Assembly (NCBI GenBank): GCA_022453515.1 | Contig: JAJNNY010000002.1 | Location: 682,001 to 746,000 of the forward strand | Source of the DNA: Astrocystis sublimbata | Taxonomy: Eukaryota; Ascomycota; Sordariomycetes; Xylariales; Xylariaceae | Length of the DNA: 64,000 bases | Reading direction: 5' to 3' | Shown here: piece after piece, positions 49,813 through 62,081 of the stretch | Position numbering within the stretch: the stretch's first letter is position 1 | Layout of the letters: every line of letters starts with the position of its first letter | Notes under the pieces: model-generated | Databases searched by the model: none | Seen by the model: only the letters and a program-made list of their open reading frames with translations | What the model was told of the DNA's origin: nothing | Program-made: the position numbers and the translations under genes

Positions 49813-51702
49813 ATGGACACAGTCAACCTTTTCAAGGTGTCGGCCAAGGCAAAACGATTAGGAAGACACGGAGGCAATCTCAAATATGGCTGGCTTAATC
49901 CATTTCAGCGGTTTGATTATAACGCGCCACCTCGAGCCAATACCTACCATAATGCCGAGAGGGGGGAAGCTCTCGCTGCGACCACGCCACTTGAGCATGC
50001 CAATACAGCACCAGACATGCTTCAAAGCCCGGTCAAGGCCGAGCAAGACGCACGCCGCCTGAGTGGGGAGGTTGCCCCCCCGACGACACAAGCCGATGAA
50101 GTCTACGACTCGCAAGCAACCACAACGGCTAGCCCAACTGTTACGAATGGCGAGGACGGCCCCCGAGCTCGACGGAAGGTTATGGGTGTTCCGGTCGGAC
50201 GCTCCCACTCCGAGGACACCAACGCAGTAGAAGAAGAAGAGGAAAAGCCTGCGAAGGGCCACTTTACCGTGAAGAACCAGATCCAAAGAACGATTCTCAG
50301 CAGCCCTATCAACTTCTTGTTGCTCGCTGCACCCGCAGGTATTGTGCTTTGGCAGCTCAAGATTCCTGGGCCGGCCGTGTTCGTCGTCAACTTTATTGCT
50401 ATCATACCCCTCGCCACCTTGCTCAGCGACGCGACTGAGCAGATTGCGCTTCGTACCGGTGAAACCATTGGTGGACTGATCAATGCAACATTTGGGTAAG
50501 TAATTTGCAAGCAAAGCGCTTCCGATCCTGAAAGTATGCTGACCTGGGTAGCAACGCTGTTGAGCTTATTGTCGCCGTCATAGCCCTGTCCCAAAATCAG
50601 GTTACCGTCGTGAAAACTTCGCTTGTTGGTTCGGTCTTATCTAACCTACTTCTCGTCCTGGGCTTCTGCTTCCTATTTGGAGGATTCAACCGCCCGGAGC
50701 AGTTCTTCAACACAACCGTCGCACAAACAGCTGCCAGTCTTCTAGCTCTCGCCGTTGCCAGTCTGATAGTGCCAACCATCTTCTCTCACACCCCGGACTT
50801 CTACACCGATGATGATGTCACCTCACTGGATCCAAACGCGGTTCCCCGACTATCCCATGGCGTCGCTATCATTCTTCTCCTCATCTACGGCTGCTTCCTC
50901 TTCTTCCAACTGAAGACGCACAGTGCAATGTTCAACGAAGAAAGTCAAAAGGTGCCTAAGAAGGATGTTTTCAGGAGAAAGTCGGATCTGCCTGAAGGTG
51001 CGATCGCTTCAGGCCTTGCACTGCACGGGGCTCATTTCACCACCGTACGGGACGAGAACGGGGAACAGAGCAAGTTGATGCCAGCTCCAGCTTCAGAGAC
51101 CGACGAAGAGGAGGAATCCGAAGAGGTACCTACGTTGCACCTCTTCGTGGCACTGGGAAGTCTTACCATATCTACCGTCATCATTGCCCTATGCTCTGAA
51201 GGGTTAGTCAGTGGTATCGACTATATCTCTGCCACCCTCAGCGAGGAGTTCATCGGTCTCATTCTTATTCCCATTGTGGGAAATGCCTGTGAACACGCCA
51301 CCGCCGTTACGGTTGCTATGAAGGATAAGATGGATTTGGCAATCGGTGTCGCTATCGGATCCTCGATGCAGGTTGCGCTGTTCCTCATTCCTCTGCTCGT
51401 TATCATCGGCTGGGGCATTGGTAACAACGAAATGACGCTCGCATTCGACACCTTCCAAATTGTCACCCTATTTGTTGCGGTTCTCCTCGTCAATTACCTG
51501 ATTGGTGATGGCAAGAGTCATTGGCTTGAGGGTGCTCAGCTGATTGCTCTATATGTGATTATCGCACTTTGCGCGTTCTGTAAGTTCTGTGGACGAGCTC
51601 TTGAAGGATCCATGCTAATATGAGACAGTTTATCCCAATGGCACCGGCGTTGCTACTACCGAAGCGGCCAAGGCTGTGGCCATGGCTGCGCTGAGAACAT
51701 AA
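49813..51702 (+). CDS. Vacuolar Ca2+/H+ exchanger, CaCA family (Vcx1-type)
   Basis: Three exons: 49813-50495, 50552-51579 and 51629-51702 (introns 56 and 49 nt, GTAAGT donors). The product is 594 residues, longer than yeast Vcx1 because of an about 160-residue hydrophilic N-terminal extension. About eleven membrane helices follow. The two alpha-repeat signatures are intact: GGLINATFGNAVELIVAVIA across the first splice and IVGNACEHATAVTVAMKDKM in the second half, separated by an acidic loop (ETDEEEESEEV). The protein exchanges vacuolar protons for cytosolic Ca2+ and helps calcium and ion tolerance; calcineurin control is usual in fungi. The N-terminal extension could be autoinhibitory, which is inference. 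I chose the ATG at 49813 because the open frame upstream lacks family resemblance. The last exon adds only YPNGTGVATTEAAKAV and the end. Confidence 0.92.
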
Positions 51703-53199
51703 GCGTTTCCCTTATGAATATTACGATCATTTCCAACAACCAGAACGTTGAACTAGAGTCCCATAATTGGCCGTCAGGCCATCCATACCACTAAATCTTC
51801 CTTCTTTGTGTACGAATTTTTTTAAAACAAAACTTGGTGTAAACCGATACTTCTAAGCCGACTCTTTGCACCCATTGACCCTACCGGCTCCCGCAAAGAG
51901 CGTGCGCTGTATGAGTTACTAGAACAGGATAGGATCCCTACTTGTTGTTGGCAGAGAGACTTACGAGGCCGCCATCATTGAGAGTGATGGTCATCGAAGG
52001 CGTTGAAGGCGTTTTCATTCTCGCTGTTTCAAGAGACAGAACAAATACCAGCGGACACCCGCACCCTTTAATTGCCTTCGTTATTGTTGAGAGGATGGGT
52101 GAGACGTTGTCTTTGTATACCTGCAACTCAGTCAGGTAGATGGTTGAAGAACGCGAGGGTCCTATCTCGTGGGAAGGAGTACAAGAAAAGAGATACCCCG
52201 TTACGACTAGCAACTAATACATTCAAAGAACCGTATGCATGGTATGTGCTAGTGTACTTTTGATTTCGCACTCGTTTGTTTTCTAGATAGAGAAAATCGA
52301 GCCGTACGTATGATGAACAGAAAGAATGAAAAAGCCAGAGTTGAGGCAGTACTCTATGATCCAGCTATCGACACCTAGTATTTCTTGTGATCTTGGGGCA
52401 GCGTGGAACCAGATGCAATTGAGACACGGCTTTCTTTGCCTAGTAGTATGGCAAATCCGCCGGATCGCCCATATATCTCACATATATCAACTGTAGCCTT
52501 ATGCACATAGCATTCCGATCTTGAAGTCACGCCTCTCCCCGGACCGAAGCCGATGTTGTTCATCCAGTTACAAGTTACAGATCGCTAGAAGAGGTCTAGG
52601 GGTTCCGAAGCTTTGCAACCAGGTTGAAGTCCATCACAAGTGGATACCGAAGCCGAAGCCGAAGCCGGCTGTATGTTAGCTGAGTCCTCGGTATAAATAT
52701 GACACATCCCGTGGCAATAACGATGGACCAGTCGCTATAATTGAATGGCATGTTTTGCCCCTTGCATGAATTAAGTGGGCAAGATGCTTCGTTTGCAAGC
52801 ATATAGTACTCCTCGAGCGTTTGTTTGTTTGTCCTATACCACATTGTCCCTAATGTTACTTACTATCAAGAGACTACATGCCGACGGAGCCCGGCGGAGC
52901 CCATTGTTGCATCCGCAGCTTATGAGCAAGGTATGAGCGGCTTGCGCATATGATCCGACACAGGTCGACCACTAGCCTAGACGATTCTTGGCCAGGAGAT
53001 ATCATTCGGATTCATTTTATCGTTGTTCTGCTACTTCGCGAGTCTCGCTCTTCATTTCAAGTTTACTACCACTGCCTACACCAAGACATTGGAACATATT
53101 ATATGATTAGGGTATATAACTCTCGCCGACTATCGACATTCTAGGCGATAAAGTGTTTTCTACCTTGAGCCAGACTTGGACAATTCTATACTTAATTAA
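51703..53199. other. Convergent intergenic region, no gene seen
   Basis: About 1.5 kb between the stops of the Ca2+/H+ exchanger (plus) and the peptide transporter (minus). AT-rich. A short CCGAAG repeat lies at 52647-52668. No coding signal on either strand. Confidence 0.5.
52647..52668 (+). repeat. Microsatellite-like (CCGAAG)n
   Basis: CCGAAG repeated three times plus a partial unit in intergenic DNA. Confidence 0.55.
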
Positions 53200-55233
53200 T
53201 CAAGCCTTCTTTTCACCAGTAAGGACGTGCTTCTCGGTCTGGCGTGCTGAAGCAGTCTCCTCATCGCTGACGTCCAAGTCGCGCTTCATGTCACTCATAT
53301 CGGTGTTCAGGACGAACTCCTCGTTGTCTAGCTCGTGGAACAGGAACCAGAAGATGACGGTCAACACGCCTCCGGCGATGGTCGGCCCGAAGAAGACCCA
53401 GACCAGGTTGGGGTCCTTGATGGCCGGGGCAGCAGCCAGGCCGAGGATGGCAGCAATAGCACTGTTGAACAGGTTCAGAGACGCCACGAGACCCTTCATG
53501 TTCTTGGGCGCCATGGCGTAGGCGATGCCGTACAGCGACACGTTGACAAACACCTCGGAGATGGCGCCGACAATGACGGGGATGGCGTATAGACCGTACG
53601 GGATGGGAGACAGCGCCGGCTCGCCGGCGGCGACGATCTCGGTACATGTCGAGGCGTTGTAGCCGCAAGGGCTCGTCTTGTAGACATAGTACTGCAGGAG
53701 ACCGTAGCCGATCGATCCGAGCGTGCCCAGCGCGAAACCGAAGGTGATGCGGCTGATGGAGCCCCATTTGATACCCTTCTTCCGCAGGAAAGGGTAGACG
53801 ATGTGGTTCATGATAGGGACCACTAGACGGCACGGTCAATGGCACATTCTCACTTCAGTTCGTTTGGGGAGTGAGGCTTTTTGGGTTTACTTACAGACAA
53901 CGATACTGACCGAGTTCAGATTGTCGAAGAGATCATTGGGGAGGCCCTTAGTGTCCAGAGCCGCGGTCAAGGCATTCGCAGCAGCGCCGAGACCGTAGTC
54001 GTTGACCTGCCAGATGGGGGCAAATAGGAAGATGGCGCAGGCCTGGAAGGTGCGCTTCACATCGTGGACGAACTGGTCGTTATACTCGTATTCCTTGGTA
54101 CTGCCAGCAGCACGTCGCACGCTGGGTTTTCCGAGGTCCCAAAAGCCTGCCCGGCCGATCTTCTTTAGGCCGCCATGCGCAAAGATGTCACCGAGGACTT
54201 TGAACACATTGCCCAGGTCCGAACCTCCCGGAGGCTGCTTGATCAGGCGCGGGTTCAGGTACCATAGCAGGGGCGGCAACATCAAGTACAATATGGTGGG
54301 AATGAGGTAGGCGGCCCAGTATCCGACAAGCTTGGCGAGGTAGGTCGTGGGGATACCGAAGACGGCACCGACGTTGATCAGGAGATAGAACCACAGCATC
54401 ACGCTGTTGATGGACTCCTCGGGGTCAACAATGACCTTCTCGCCGTTCTTGTCCGTGATGACATGGGCTTTCTTGTGCGGGCTCTGGTCGATCAGCGTGG
54501 GAGAGATGTTGGGCTTGAACTGAGCGGCACCGATGGCGAGAAGGTACAGAGAGAAAGCAAATGGCCCGAACGCGTTGCCCGACTGGAGGACGACGGGAAG
54601 GGCCGAGATGATCATGATGACGTGGGCGATACCGCAGATGGCGACACCCTGGCAGATCATCCTGAACCGACCATACTTGGTATCCGCCAGCCAACCGAAG
54701 AAGACGGGGAGCGCGTAGGCGAGGAACTTGAACGACTCCGTCACGGCCGAGGCCACGGCAGACCCCTTGCCCAGAGCACCAGCGGTGAAGTCGCTGCCGG
54801 GATATACTGCACCAGTTCCGGGGCCGTTCGGTCCCGTTGGGAGAGGCGCACGGATGAAGTTCTTGTAGACCTGGTTGCAGCCGTAGTACGAGGCTCGCTC
54901 GGCGAACTCGACGGCGCACAGCCAGTAGGTCGTCGAGGGCATCTTGCCAGCAACGCGGCGGAGCGTGGACTTTTCCTCCTCGGTGGGAAGAACGAGGCCC
55001 TGCCAGATCTCGTGGCCCTCGTCATCATACGTGACGTCGTCCCCTGCATCTGAGCGGCTGACGACCTTCTCAGAGAGGACCTTCTCGTCTACCGAGGCCC
55101 GAACTGCACCCACAGGGGCGGCGACAGTCGCGATGGTGGTTTGAGTGTCTAGTGGGAGAAAGTTGAGTCAATATCCGCTCCTAGGTCAACATCAAAGGAA
55201 AGGGGGGCTTAAGACGGAAAACTCACCCGCCAT
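53200..55233 (-). CDS. Proton-coupled oligopeptide transporter (POT/PTR2)
   Basis: Three exons: 55227-55233, 53895-55148 and 53200-53822 (introns 78 and 72 nt). The first exon codes only Met-Ala plus one base; splicing gives MADTQTTIATVAAPVG. The 627-residue product has about twelve membrane helices. FAERASYYGCNQVYKNFI (from about residue 84) is the POT/PTR2 signature in helix 1, and GWLADTKYGRFRMI carries the loop 2-3 motif. ALPVFFGWLAD, FAFSLYLLAIGAAQFKPNIS and DQSPHKK follow as in fungal Ptr2, with a long cytosolic loop before PSVRRAAGSTKEYEYNDQFV. It imports di- and tripeptides with protons at the plasma membrane. The gene is GC-richer than its surroundings, which generates many open frames on the opposite strand. 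Substrate range is inferred from the family. Confidence 0.93.
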
Positions 55234-58200
55234 CGTGAGGACTACACTGTATCTCGATCCGAGAACTACGAGTATAGGGGGGGAAGTTTGGGACTCACCA
55301 ATTGATGGGACGACCTGTACTGAGGGTGGTCGGAAGGAGAACACAGACCAATGCGACACGACATCGCCGGTTATATAGGGATTCATGGCTCGCCTCACCC
55401 GACGCCAACGCCATGGCGCCAATGGTGTTGGTACTGGCTTGCTTGATGCACCTACATGGGATGATCCCGCGTTGTGTGGCGGCTTGGCTCTGGACCAGAG
55501 GGAGGTGGTGTCTTGCAACCCGCCGCCACCCACCAGAGTCTTTGAGATCACATACCGCTCTACTCTATACAGTAGTGGCATGGGAAGCTTATCGCTGCGC
55601 CGAGAAGGGTTGGCATACAGCAGCCTAACCACATGGTGGCTAGCAGGACTTCGGGCTCCCTGTCACCTCGAGTCCAAATAAGGGCACTCTTCCGTTCCAC
55701 CAGACGTTTCCCTCAGCAGCCACACGACCGTTGGGAGTCATGGCTCGGCTGTCGAGGCCCAGCACAGAAGGGGGAGGCTTTTCCCGCCAGGGTCTCGGCC
55801 AGGGCAGGTTCTGGGCCAAGGCGGGGATTCCTTTGTGCAAGATAACGGGCGGAACAGGCTCGACAGGTACAGCTCTCGACACAATAAAGCGGACAACGGC
55901 AGCTATCTCGCAGTCTCAGACAGATCTTGTCCAGTCAGGCTGGCCAGATTGTTCAGCCAGAGGTTCATTGTCGGTGGCGAGCAGGCCATACTCGATACAT
56001 AGTTCCACTCTCCAACATGACATCGAGACCGCTTATCATCTTGAGCTTAGCGTGCGGACGGGCTCGGTATAGATTGTCTTGCCTTTGGGCCTTGAACTTG
56101 ACAGCAATCTACCGCACCCAGCCAACCCCATACTGCCCACCAATCCGTGCCGTCCTTGGCAAGTCTCGGCACGGTTGGCTTTATTCCTCCAGCTTTCTGG
56201 GCGGGTGAAGCGAGCCTGTGACGGGGAGTTTCTGCATGCGAGATCCTACTGCTTTAGGCAGGTGTTTAATGACAGGACGATAAGATAGCTGAGAAAGCAT
56301 CGTCGAAAAAACGCCATCCAGGCGGCGAATTAGAGAATTGGCGCCGTGTCGGGCCAAGTTGTCTTGGTAGAGCTTGATAACGCCATCACGAGACTCTGGC
56401 TCGCCCAATCCTCGGACCGTCCTGCGAGAAACACGTTACACCCGCCAAGACAACCCTCACACGACAGCGCGGCTAGGACTTCACGTAGCACCATTCTAGA
56501 AGTTCTTGTGTCCTTCCTCTCCTGTGCCTCCTTCCCGCGCACCATTGGAGAAGCCATGCGAGGCTAGCTGATGTCGGCGGTCTGCGATGGAATCGTCGTC
56601 GATCAGGTCTGATCCTCTGTCTCCAGCTCTCAGATTTGCAAGACATGTGCTTGTTGGCCTGGCCAGGCCGGCCGGCCTGCCTACTCATACATCTTTCTCG
56701 CTGGTCAACCACGACTCAGCAAATAAGCTGTCGCTGTCTGTGTGGTCATTTTCCCGCATGACAACTGATATGCTTAGTAGACCTCGGCTCCTTCGTAGGG
56801 TCAGAATCGCAATCCCTTCATGCCAGTTCCTTTGGAAGTTGGCTTGTTATCACCGACCCGACAAAAAGAGGTGAAACCAAGACTATAGGACATTCTCTTT
56901 AGACCAATGAGGGGGGGTTATGAGGATGGTAGTGTCTTGACAAGACCTGGCGTGTGGAGGCAAGCTCGCGGGGCGTATCTTGGCCTTGAGTAGCCTCTAC
57001 TTTAGTTCCAGGAACTTGGTGTTGTATCTCAAATTGCCTAACACAAAGGAGGTTCAAAAGTACAAGATGTTCACACTGATCTTGGAATATAGTGCCTTGG
57101 CTACTCATTTAACGTTGCCAAGACTTGGGTTCATAGCGGAAATCATCCGCGCAGCGCATTCATATTGTTTCTTGCCAAATACCCAAAATTACACATGGAT
57201 GAGAACGTTTAAAGTGCTCAATTTCGAGCTCAACTTCCACATCAACAATTCAATTTCTACACAGGGCTTGAGGCGCAGACTAAACAACTCGTGAGAATGC
57301 CATAACCTAGTCAATCGGCAACAAGGTCCATACTCCGTATATACCCATGTAGTTGTGATTTTTTGGGGTCAAGTATGGCTGCAGTATGTGAAGAGCTGAG
57401 CAGTGGGTATGATCATCGGAGGCAGAGCACGACCCGTGAGACTCCGCCCATTTTACATCTCCAATACCACCCCATTATCGGGGATAGCTTCTTACCTGCT
57501 AAGAAACGTGGCGACTGGGTAGGTAGGTACAGCTGCATGTGCGTATAGCATTCCATCTCTATATAATGTTGTTCGTGGGTGAGGTCCAGGCCTAACCCCG
57601 TGATCATATTCAAGATCCTCCACCTGCAGCTCCGTGGCGAGGTAGCATTCAGCCTTCATCCGAGACCTCCCCAGCTGCTCGGTACGCTTACTTACTTACT
57701 CGACGTCCTGGCCGTATATGTATGGTGTGATATTGCTTCATGGAGGGTGGGATACACTAATATGACCTTAGTGCCACTCCCCGTATAGCCGTATCGCATG
57801 CTTGGCACGCGACACAACCATTGTCTCCGGCTTAAGTTTTGTATCGTTGGGGCGCAGGCTGAGTGCGCACTTCACATAGGCATGTGTGTGTGTGGTATAT
57901 TCGCCCTCGAATTTGAAGTTGGTGTGTACAATACGTGCATATGCTGTTGGTTCTAAAGAGCAGACTTCCCTTGTTCTTCTCTAGATTACCTTTTTGCCAA
58001 GTCTACGACTTCTTGCTAATCTCACCTCACAAGGTTGTACACTAAGTTGCATCCAGTACTGCTACCGGGTAGGCTAGATGAAGCGCCCGCCGCTGGATCG
58101 TCTAGTCTGGTCTAGTCCAGCTGTCATAGACAATTATCAAACATCTCGCGGCGGCTTCTCGATTCCGCCTACGATATCCATACATCTTGCGTAATTGGGG

Positions 58201-59667
58201 CCACACGAACCGTTGGTAACCGAGGATATGTTTTCCTACTTGGTTTCCGGATTCAAGAAAACATATTGAGGAATTTGTTGATTTATAAGTATTCTCTCAA
58301 GTGACCAAATCACAAATAGCTGGAGGTCGAGCAGCAATCGTCCACATGGAAACAAAAATCGCCATGTGATCAAAATTTACGTACAATCCTTTTATTGCTT
58401 GCTTGTATAGCTATTCAAAGGTATCAATGTTTCCCATGTAAACAAGTACTTGGAAAGGCTGGCATGAGGTACCCATCGGCTAAACGGCACAGTTGGAATC
58501 GTATGAAAGATAGTGGCATCGTGCATGGCTGGATATCACTTGTTCTGCTTGATGAATGTATGTTGGCTTCAAATATTAGTGTGTGAAGGAACTCTCTTTT
58601 TGGAAACTTCACTCATTGTTTGCTTGACACAACCGGAAATAACGCAATACTCACTAAAGACCATTTATGTTTTCTATATTGATATGTCTCCACAAACCCT
58701 ATGAGTAGTTTTTGATTTGGCGTCTCTAGAGAGAGTCCCATGGGGTTCTAGAAACGGCTGGACTTGGGATCAGGTCATACAATAAGTAAGTAATCACCTT
58801 GCTCTGTTCAGCTGATGCCATGCGTCGGCAATTGGCGCAGACGTCCAGAAAGCTGTAGTTAAAGAGCCATGGATCTTGCATATATCATTTGCCCGTGCAA
58901 TATCATGTCACTATTGTCAACTTCATTTGTCTCACCATATTTGGCTTAATACGAGCTTAACTATCCCCCGCCCAGCGGTTAATCGCGTATACTGATGCCT
59001 GGGTTTATTTATTGCGACGCAATCAATTCGGGCTAGTAAAGTTGTCTATACCCATGATGTACTTACTAGATAGACATCCTCAATTGGCGAGTATTCTTCG
59101 TTGAAATGGAGGCCTCTGGTATGTTCCACACTCCTTAACCTTTTTGGGGGGATTTCTTCTCGCTCCTTATAACATATGCTCGCACTCTACACTAGCTATC
59201 TATATCTCGATTATCCGCATCGACATTAGTAAAAGCAATGGGGGCACTGTGAGGTAGGTGGCAAGTTCAGCGGCAGAGCCTACCATGAAATACTGGCTGA
59301 AGTACTTGAAAGAAAGTCCACGGAGCTCGGGTTGATTTACATCAAGTTTATCATCTGCAACCCATTTAATCGAACGATCTACGTACGTCGCCCCCTATAA
59401 GATCAGTAAACAAGCCATTGTGTGTTCAGAAACAAATGGGTATGATTTATTCTCGTGGCGCTGCCCACCCACCACGAACGCCAAACTTTTTAATCTAGGA
59501 TCTATTTTGTGACTGCGCTTGAAAAATGGTATTGCACCACCCGCCGAATTACTACCCAGTAAACCTTCCTGTAATAGTCCGTAAACAAGAAGACATGTAC
59601 ATCTGCTCTATGGTGCATGCCAAAAGCCCCACGACTGCTGACATCATGAGCGAGAGAACCTATGCTA
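55234..59667. other. 4.4-kb region without recognisable gene
   Basis: The first 1.4 kb upstream of the peptide transporter is GC-rich and has overlapping open frames on both strands with no family resemblance; it may be promoter. From about 57 kb to 59.6 kb the sequence is AT-richer with short frames only. I saw no transposon protein, tRNA or other gene. Confidence 0.5.
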
Positions 59668-61311
59668 TTATATGAGCAGGTTGACCATGTGTTCAGGCCA
59701 TGAACCCCAAAGCAAAGGTCTGTCGCCAAGGCGCGCCGAGACGGGTGCTAGAATGCGCAGCCGGTGCTTCTTTTCGTCCACATCAGCCACGTACACGAAA
59801 CCCATAATGTTCGCATCGCGTATGGTATCTGGGGTGTCGAGCACAGAGGCGCATGCTACCGCCAACACGCAGTTCTGCATCATCATCGACGGCTCTGCCT
59901 TTTCAAGCACTTCGGTGTGTGCCTCGCCGTCGTCATACGTAACTCCACCGCCGTCGGCAGAGGAGTTAGAGGCTGTTGTGAGATATATTCGTTAGTTATA
60001 TCTTCAGGGTGACTTTTTGAGTTGGAAATGGTGGCAGCATCCAAATGAATAAGTCCAACAAGATGTGACCTCAGGGACAATGAAGCAGAACACACTTACC
60101 ATCATTAATTCTCCATATCGACACATTTGAAAATTCAATCTGCTGTGTAAACGGACTGAGGGTCACCTTGCTGTTCCCAAAGAAGTATTCCTTAATACTT
60201 GATTCGCGGACGGACTGCATGAAAGTCTCATCGCGCTCCATGACACCACCAGATTTATCCAACCCGACCACTGTGATTGTGTCTCTAACACTTGTAGTCT
60301 GTCCCGCAAACCGCTTTTGCATCTCGCTGCCTAAGCGCTCAGACCCAAGCACGATAATGATGTTCACCGAGAATTCGGCAACAATGTGCCCAATGAAGTC
60401 GTGGTAGGCGGCCGCCCTGGCTCCGGTGGGTATGCCCCCGGTATCAATCAGCAGCCCTGCGCTCTTGACATCGACATCCTCGGCGAGTCTTGATGTTGCG
60501 GCCACCGCCAGCCGGCTGAGCAAGCGCTTGAACAGCTTCGGGTTGACGTCTGACTGCGGCAATCCGTAGTAGTAGGCCAAGGGCAATTTTACGGGTATTG
60601 CGCTGGCGCCGCTGCTGGGAAGACTGCCCCAGTCGGTTGTGATGTCAATGAGGGTTGCGAACACGGCGGCGCTCAGGGTGCCGGGCAGGGTAAGCATACC
60701 CTCGCGGGAATCGGTATTGACGACGAGTGGCTGGCGGCCCATGCGCGTGGCCCAGGAAGTGAGGGTGCGCGCGAGGGTGGACTTGCCGGCATTACGGGGA
60801 CCCACGATGAGCACGCGCGGCCCTATGGTGGCGGTCCTCTGGGCGGCGGCGCGCAGCGACTCGAGCTTGAAGTGCAGGTTCAGGTAGCTGACCAAGGGGG
60901 TCTCGTCGGCGGTGGGCTCGGAGGTGTAGGCATCGTAGGTGCCCGAGGCTGGGGCGGTGATCTCGAGGGTGCAGCCGTGCCAGGTGTTGATCTTGGACTT
61001 GGTCGCGGTGAAGACATACGGCGTGTTGGGGGCCAGCTCGGTGCCGTCCTTCTCGGCGGTGCCAGACACCAGCTTCACGCCCAGGGTAGAGCCATGGGGC
61101 ACGTCGAAGCGGTACTCCCAGAACTGCTCGAGTGTCTGTGTGGTGGTGGGAGAAGAGGCTGGCGAAGATGCAGTCGCGATTGGGGCAGCCTGTACGAGTC
61201 CGGCATCAGCACGATGAGCTGCAGAGGTAGATGGAGTGGCAGAGAGGCGGAGTGGACGGCGAGATGGGAACCTACTGTGGGAGCTAACTGTCCCAAGCCT
61301 GGAATAGACAT
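59668..61311 (-). CDS. CLP1: mRNA cleavage/polyadenylation factor Clp1
   Basis: Three exons: 61276-61311, 60100-61189 and 59668-59972 (introns 86 and 127 nt). The product is 476 residues. The N-terminus reads MSIPGLGQLAPT, then after splicing LEQFWEYRFDVPHGSTLGVK, the Clp1 N-terminal beta domain. The ATP-binding P-loop VGPRNAGKST (about 142-150) is intact, as is LLIDTGG. The last exon carries ANIMGFVYVADVDEKKHRLR and ILAPVSARLGDRPLLWG, the conserved C-terminal domain. Clp1 with Pcf11 forms cleavage factor IA for 3'-end processing in the nucleus. The human homologue is also an RNA 5'-kinase, whereas yeast Clp1 binds ATP without turnover; which applies here cannot be told. A short Ala/Ser/Thr-rich linker after exon 1 is unremarkable. 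Confidence 0.92.
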
Positions 61312-62081
61312 GCTTAGTTCATTGCTGAGGGATATATGCGAGTCGTAGTGGATTGATGAGCTCCGTTGAGCTCCAGGTAAGTATGGTTGCTTGGTGGAAC
61401 AATGATGATGGGAGAGCTCGGCCCGCTTCTTTCCGCCCTGCAAGCACTTTAACCTCCAGTGCTACTAGGTACCTAGGTACCGTACTGTGGGGGCGTCCCT
61501 TACAGCTAATGTGCTTACCTAATGTATATCACATATCATCACATGCTCAAGTGGGCAAGATACTTCCAAGTTAAGTTACAGTATGCAGAAAGCCCAGTAT
61601 CAATATGCCTGTCTCTCTACCCAGGGATCTTTAATCCATAGTGTATCAGTCACACCACATAAGGCAGACAATTATCATCACATTCTGTATCCAGGTAGGT
61701 CAGATAGAAATTATTAGTCTCGTCATTGACTTGAGATTCCAGGAAGAGACAAATAAGGGTTTAATGGTCAACAGCAATCAACATTCTCTTTTTTTCCTCA
61801 TGATTCGTGTTCGTCGTAGTGATCATAGTGGCTAGTAGCTATCTATGCGAAACGGCAACCTGTCTAACGGCCGCATTTCCCGGCAATGTCGATGTACTGA
61901 GAACACACTGAAATGGGTATCTTTGCACCAAACTTCAGAGCATTATTTTGAAACGCCTTGTTCGCCTATGCCGTGGTGTATCCTAGGCGCACACCTTTGA
62001 TGGACCCTGCCTCGGTTGAGCCCTACCAGATAGTCTACCCCGAATAATCTTAATGCGCACCAGAGACCTGGCGATGTAGCA
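61312..62081. other. Intergenic upstream of Clp1
   Basis: Lies between the Clp1 start and the stop of the inositol multikinase gene (both minus). It includes the palindromic TAGGTACCTAGGTACC copy at 61464-61483. No gene seen. Confidence 0.5.
61464..61483. repeat. TACCTAGGTA-type dispersed palindromic motif
   Basis: ACTAGGTACCTAGGTACCGT, about 150 nt upstream of the Clp1 start. A long self-complementary copy of the intergenic motif. Confidence 0.6.

Noticed and set aside
49858..50514. 218-codon minus-strand open frame
   Set aside because: Antisense to exon 1 of the Ca2+/H+ exchanger, with composition expected from a reverse-complement shadow.
54425..55053. Long open frames of 164 and 196 codons overlapping the peptide transporter in other frames
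   Set aside because: The transporter is GC-rich, which depletes stop codons in other frames. The encoded peptides are Arg/Asp-rich and family-less.
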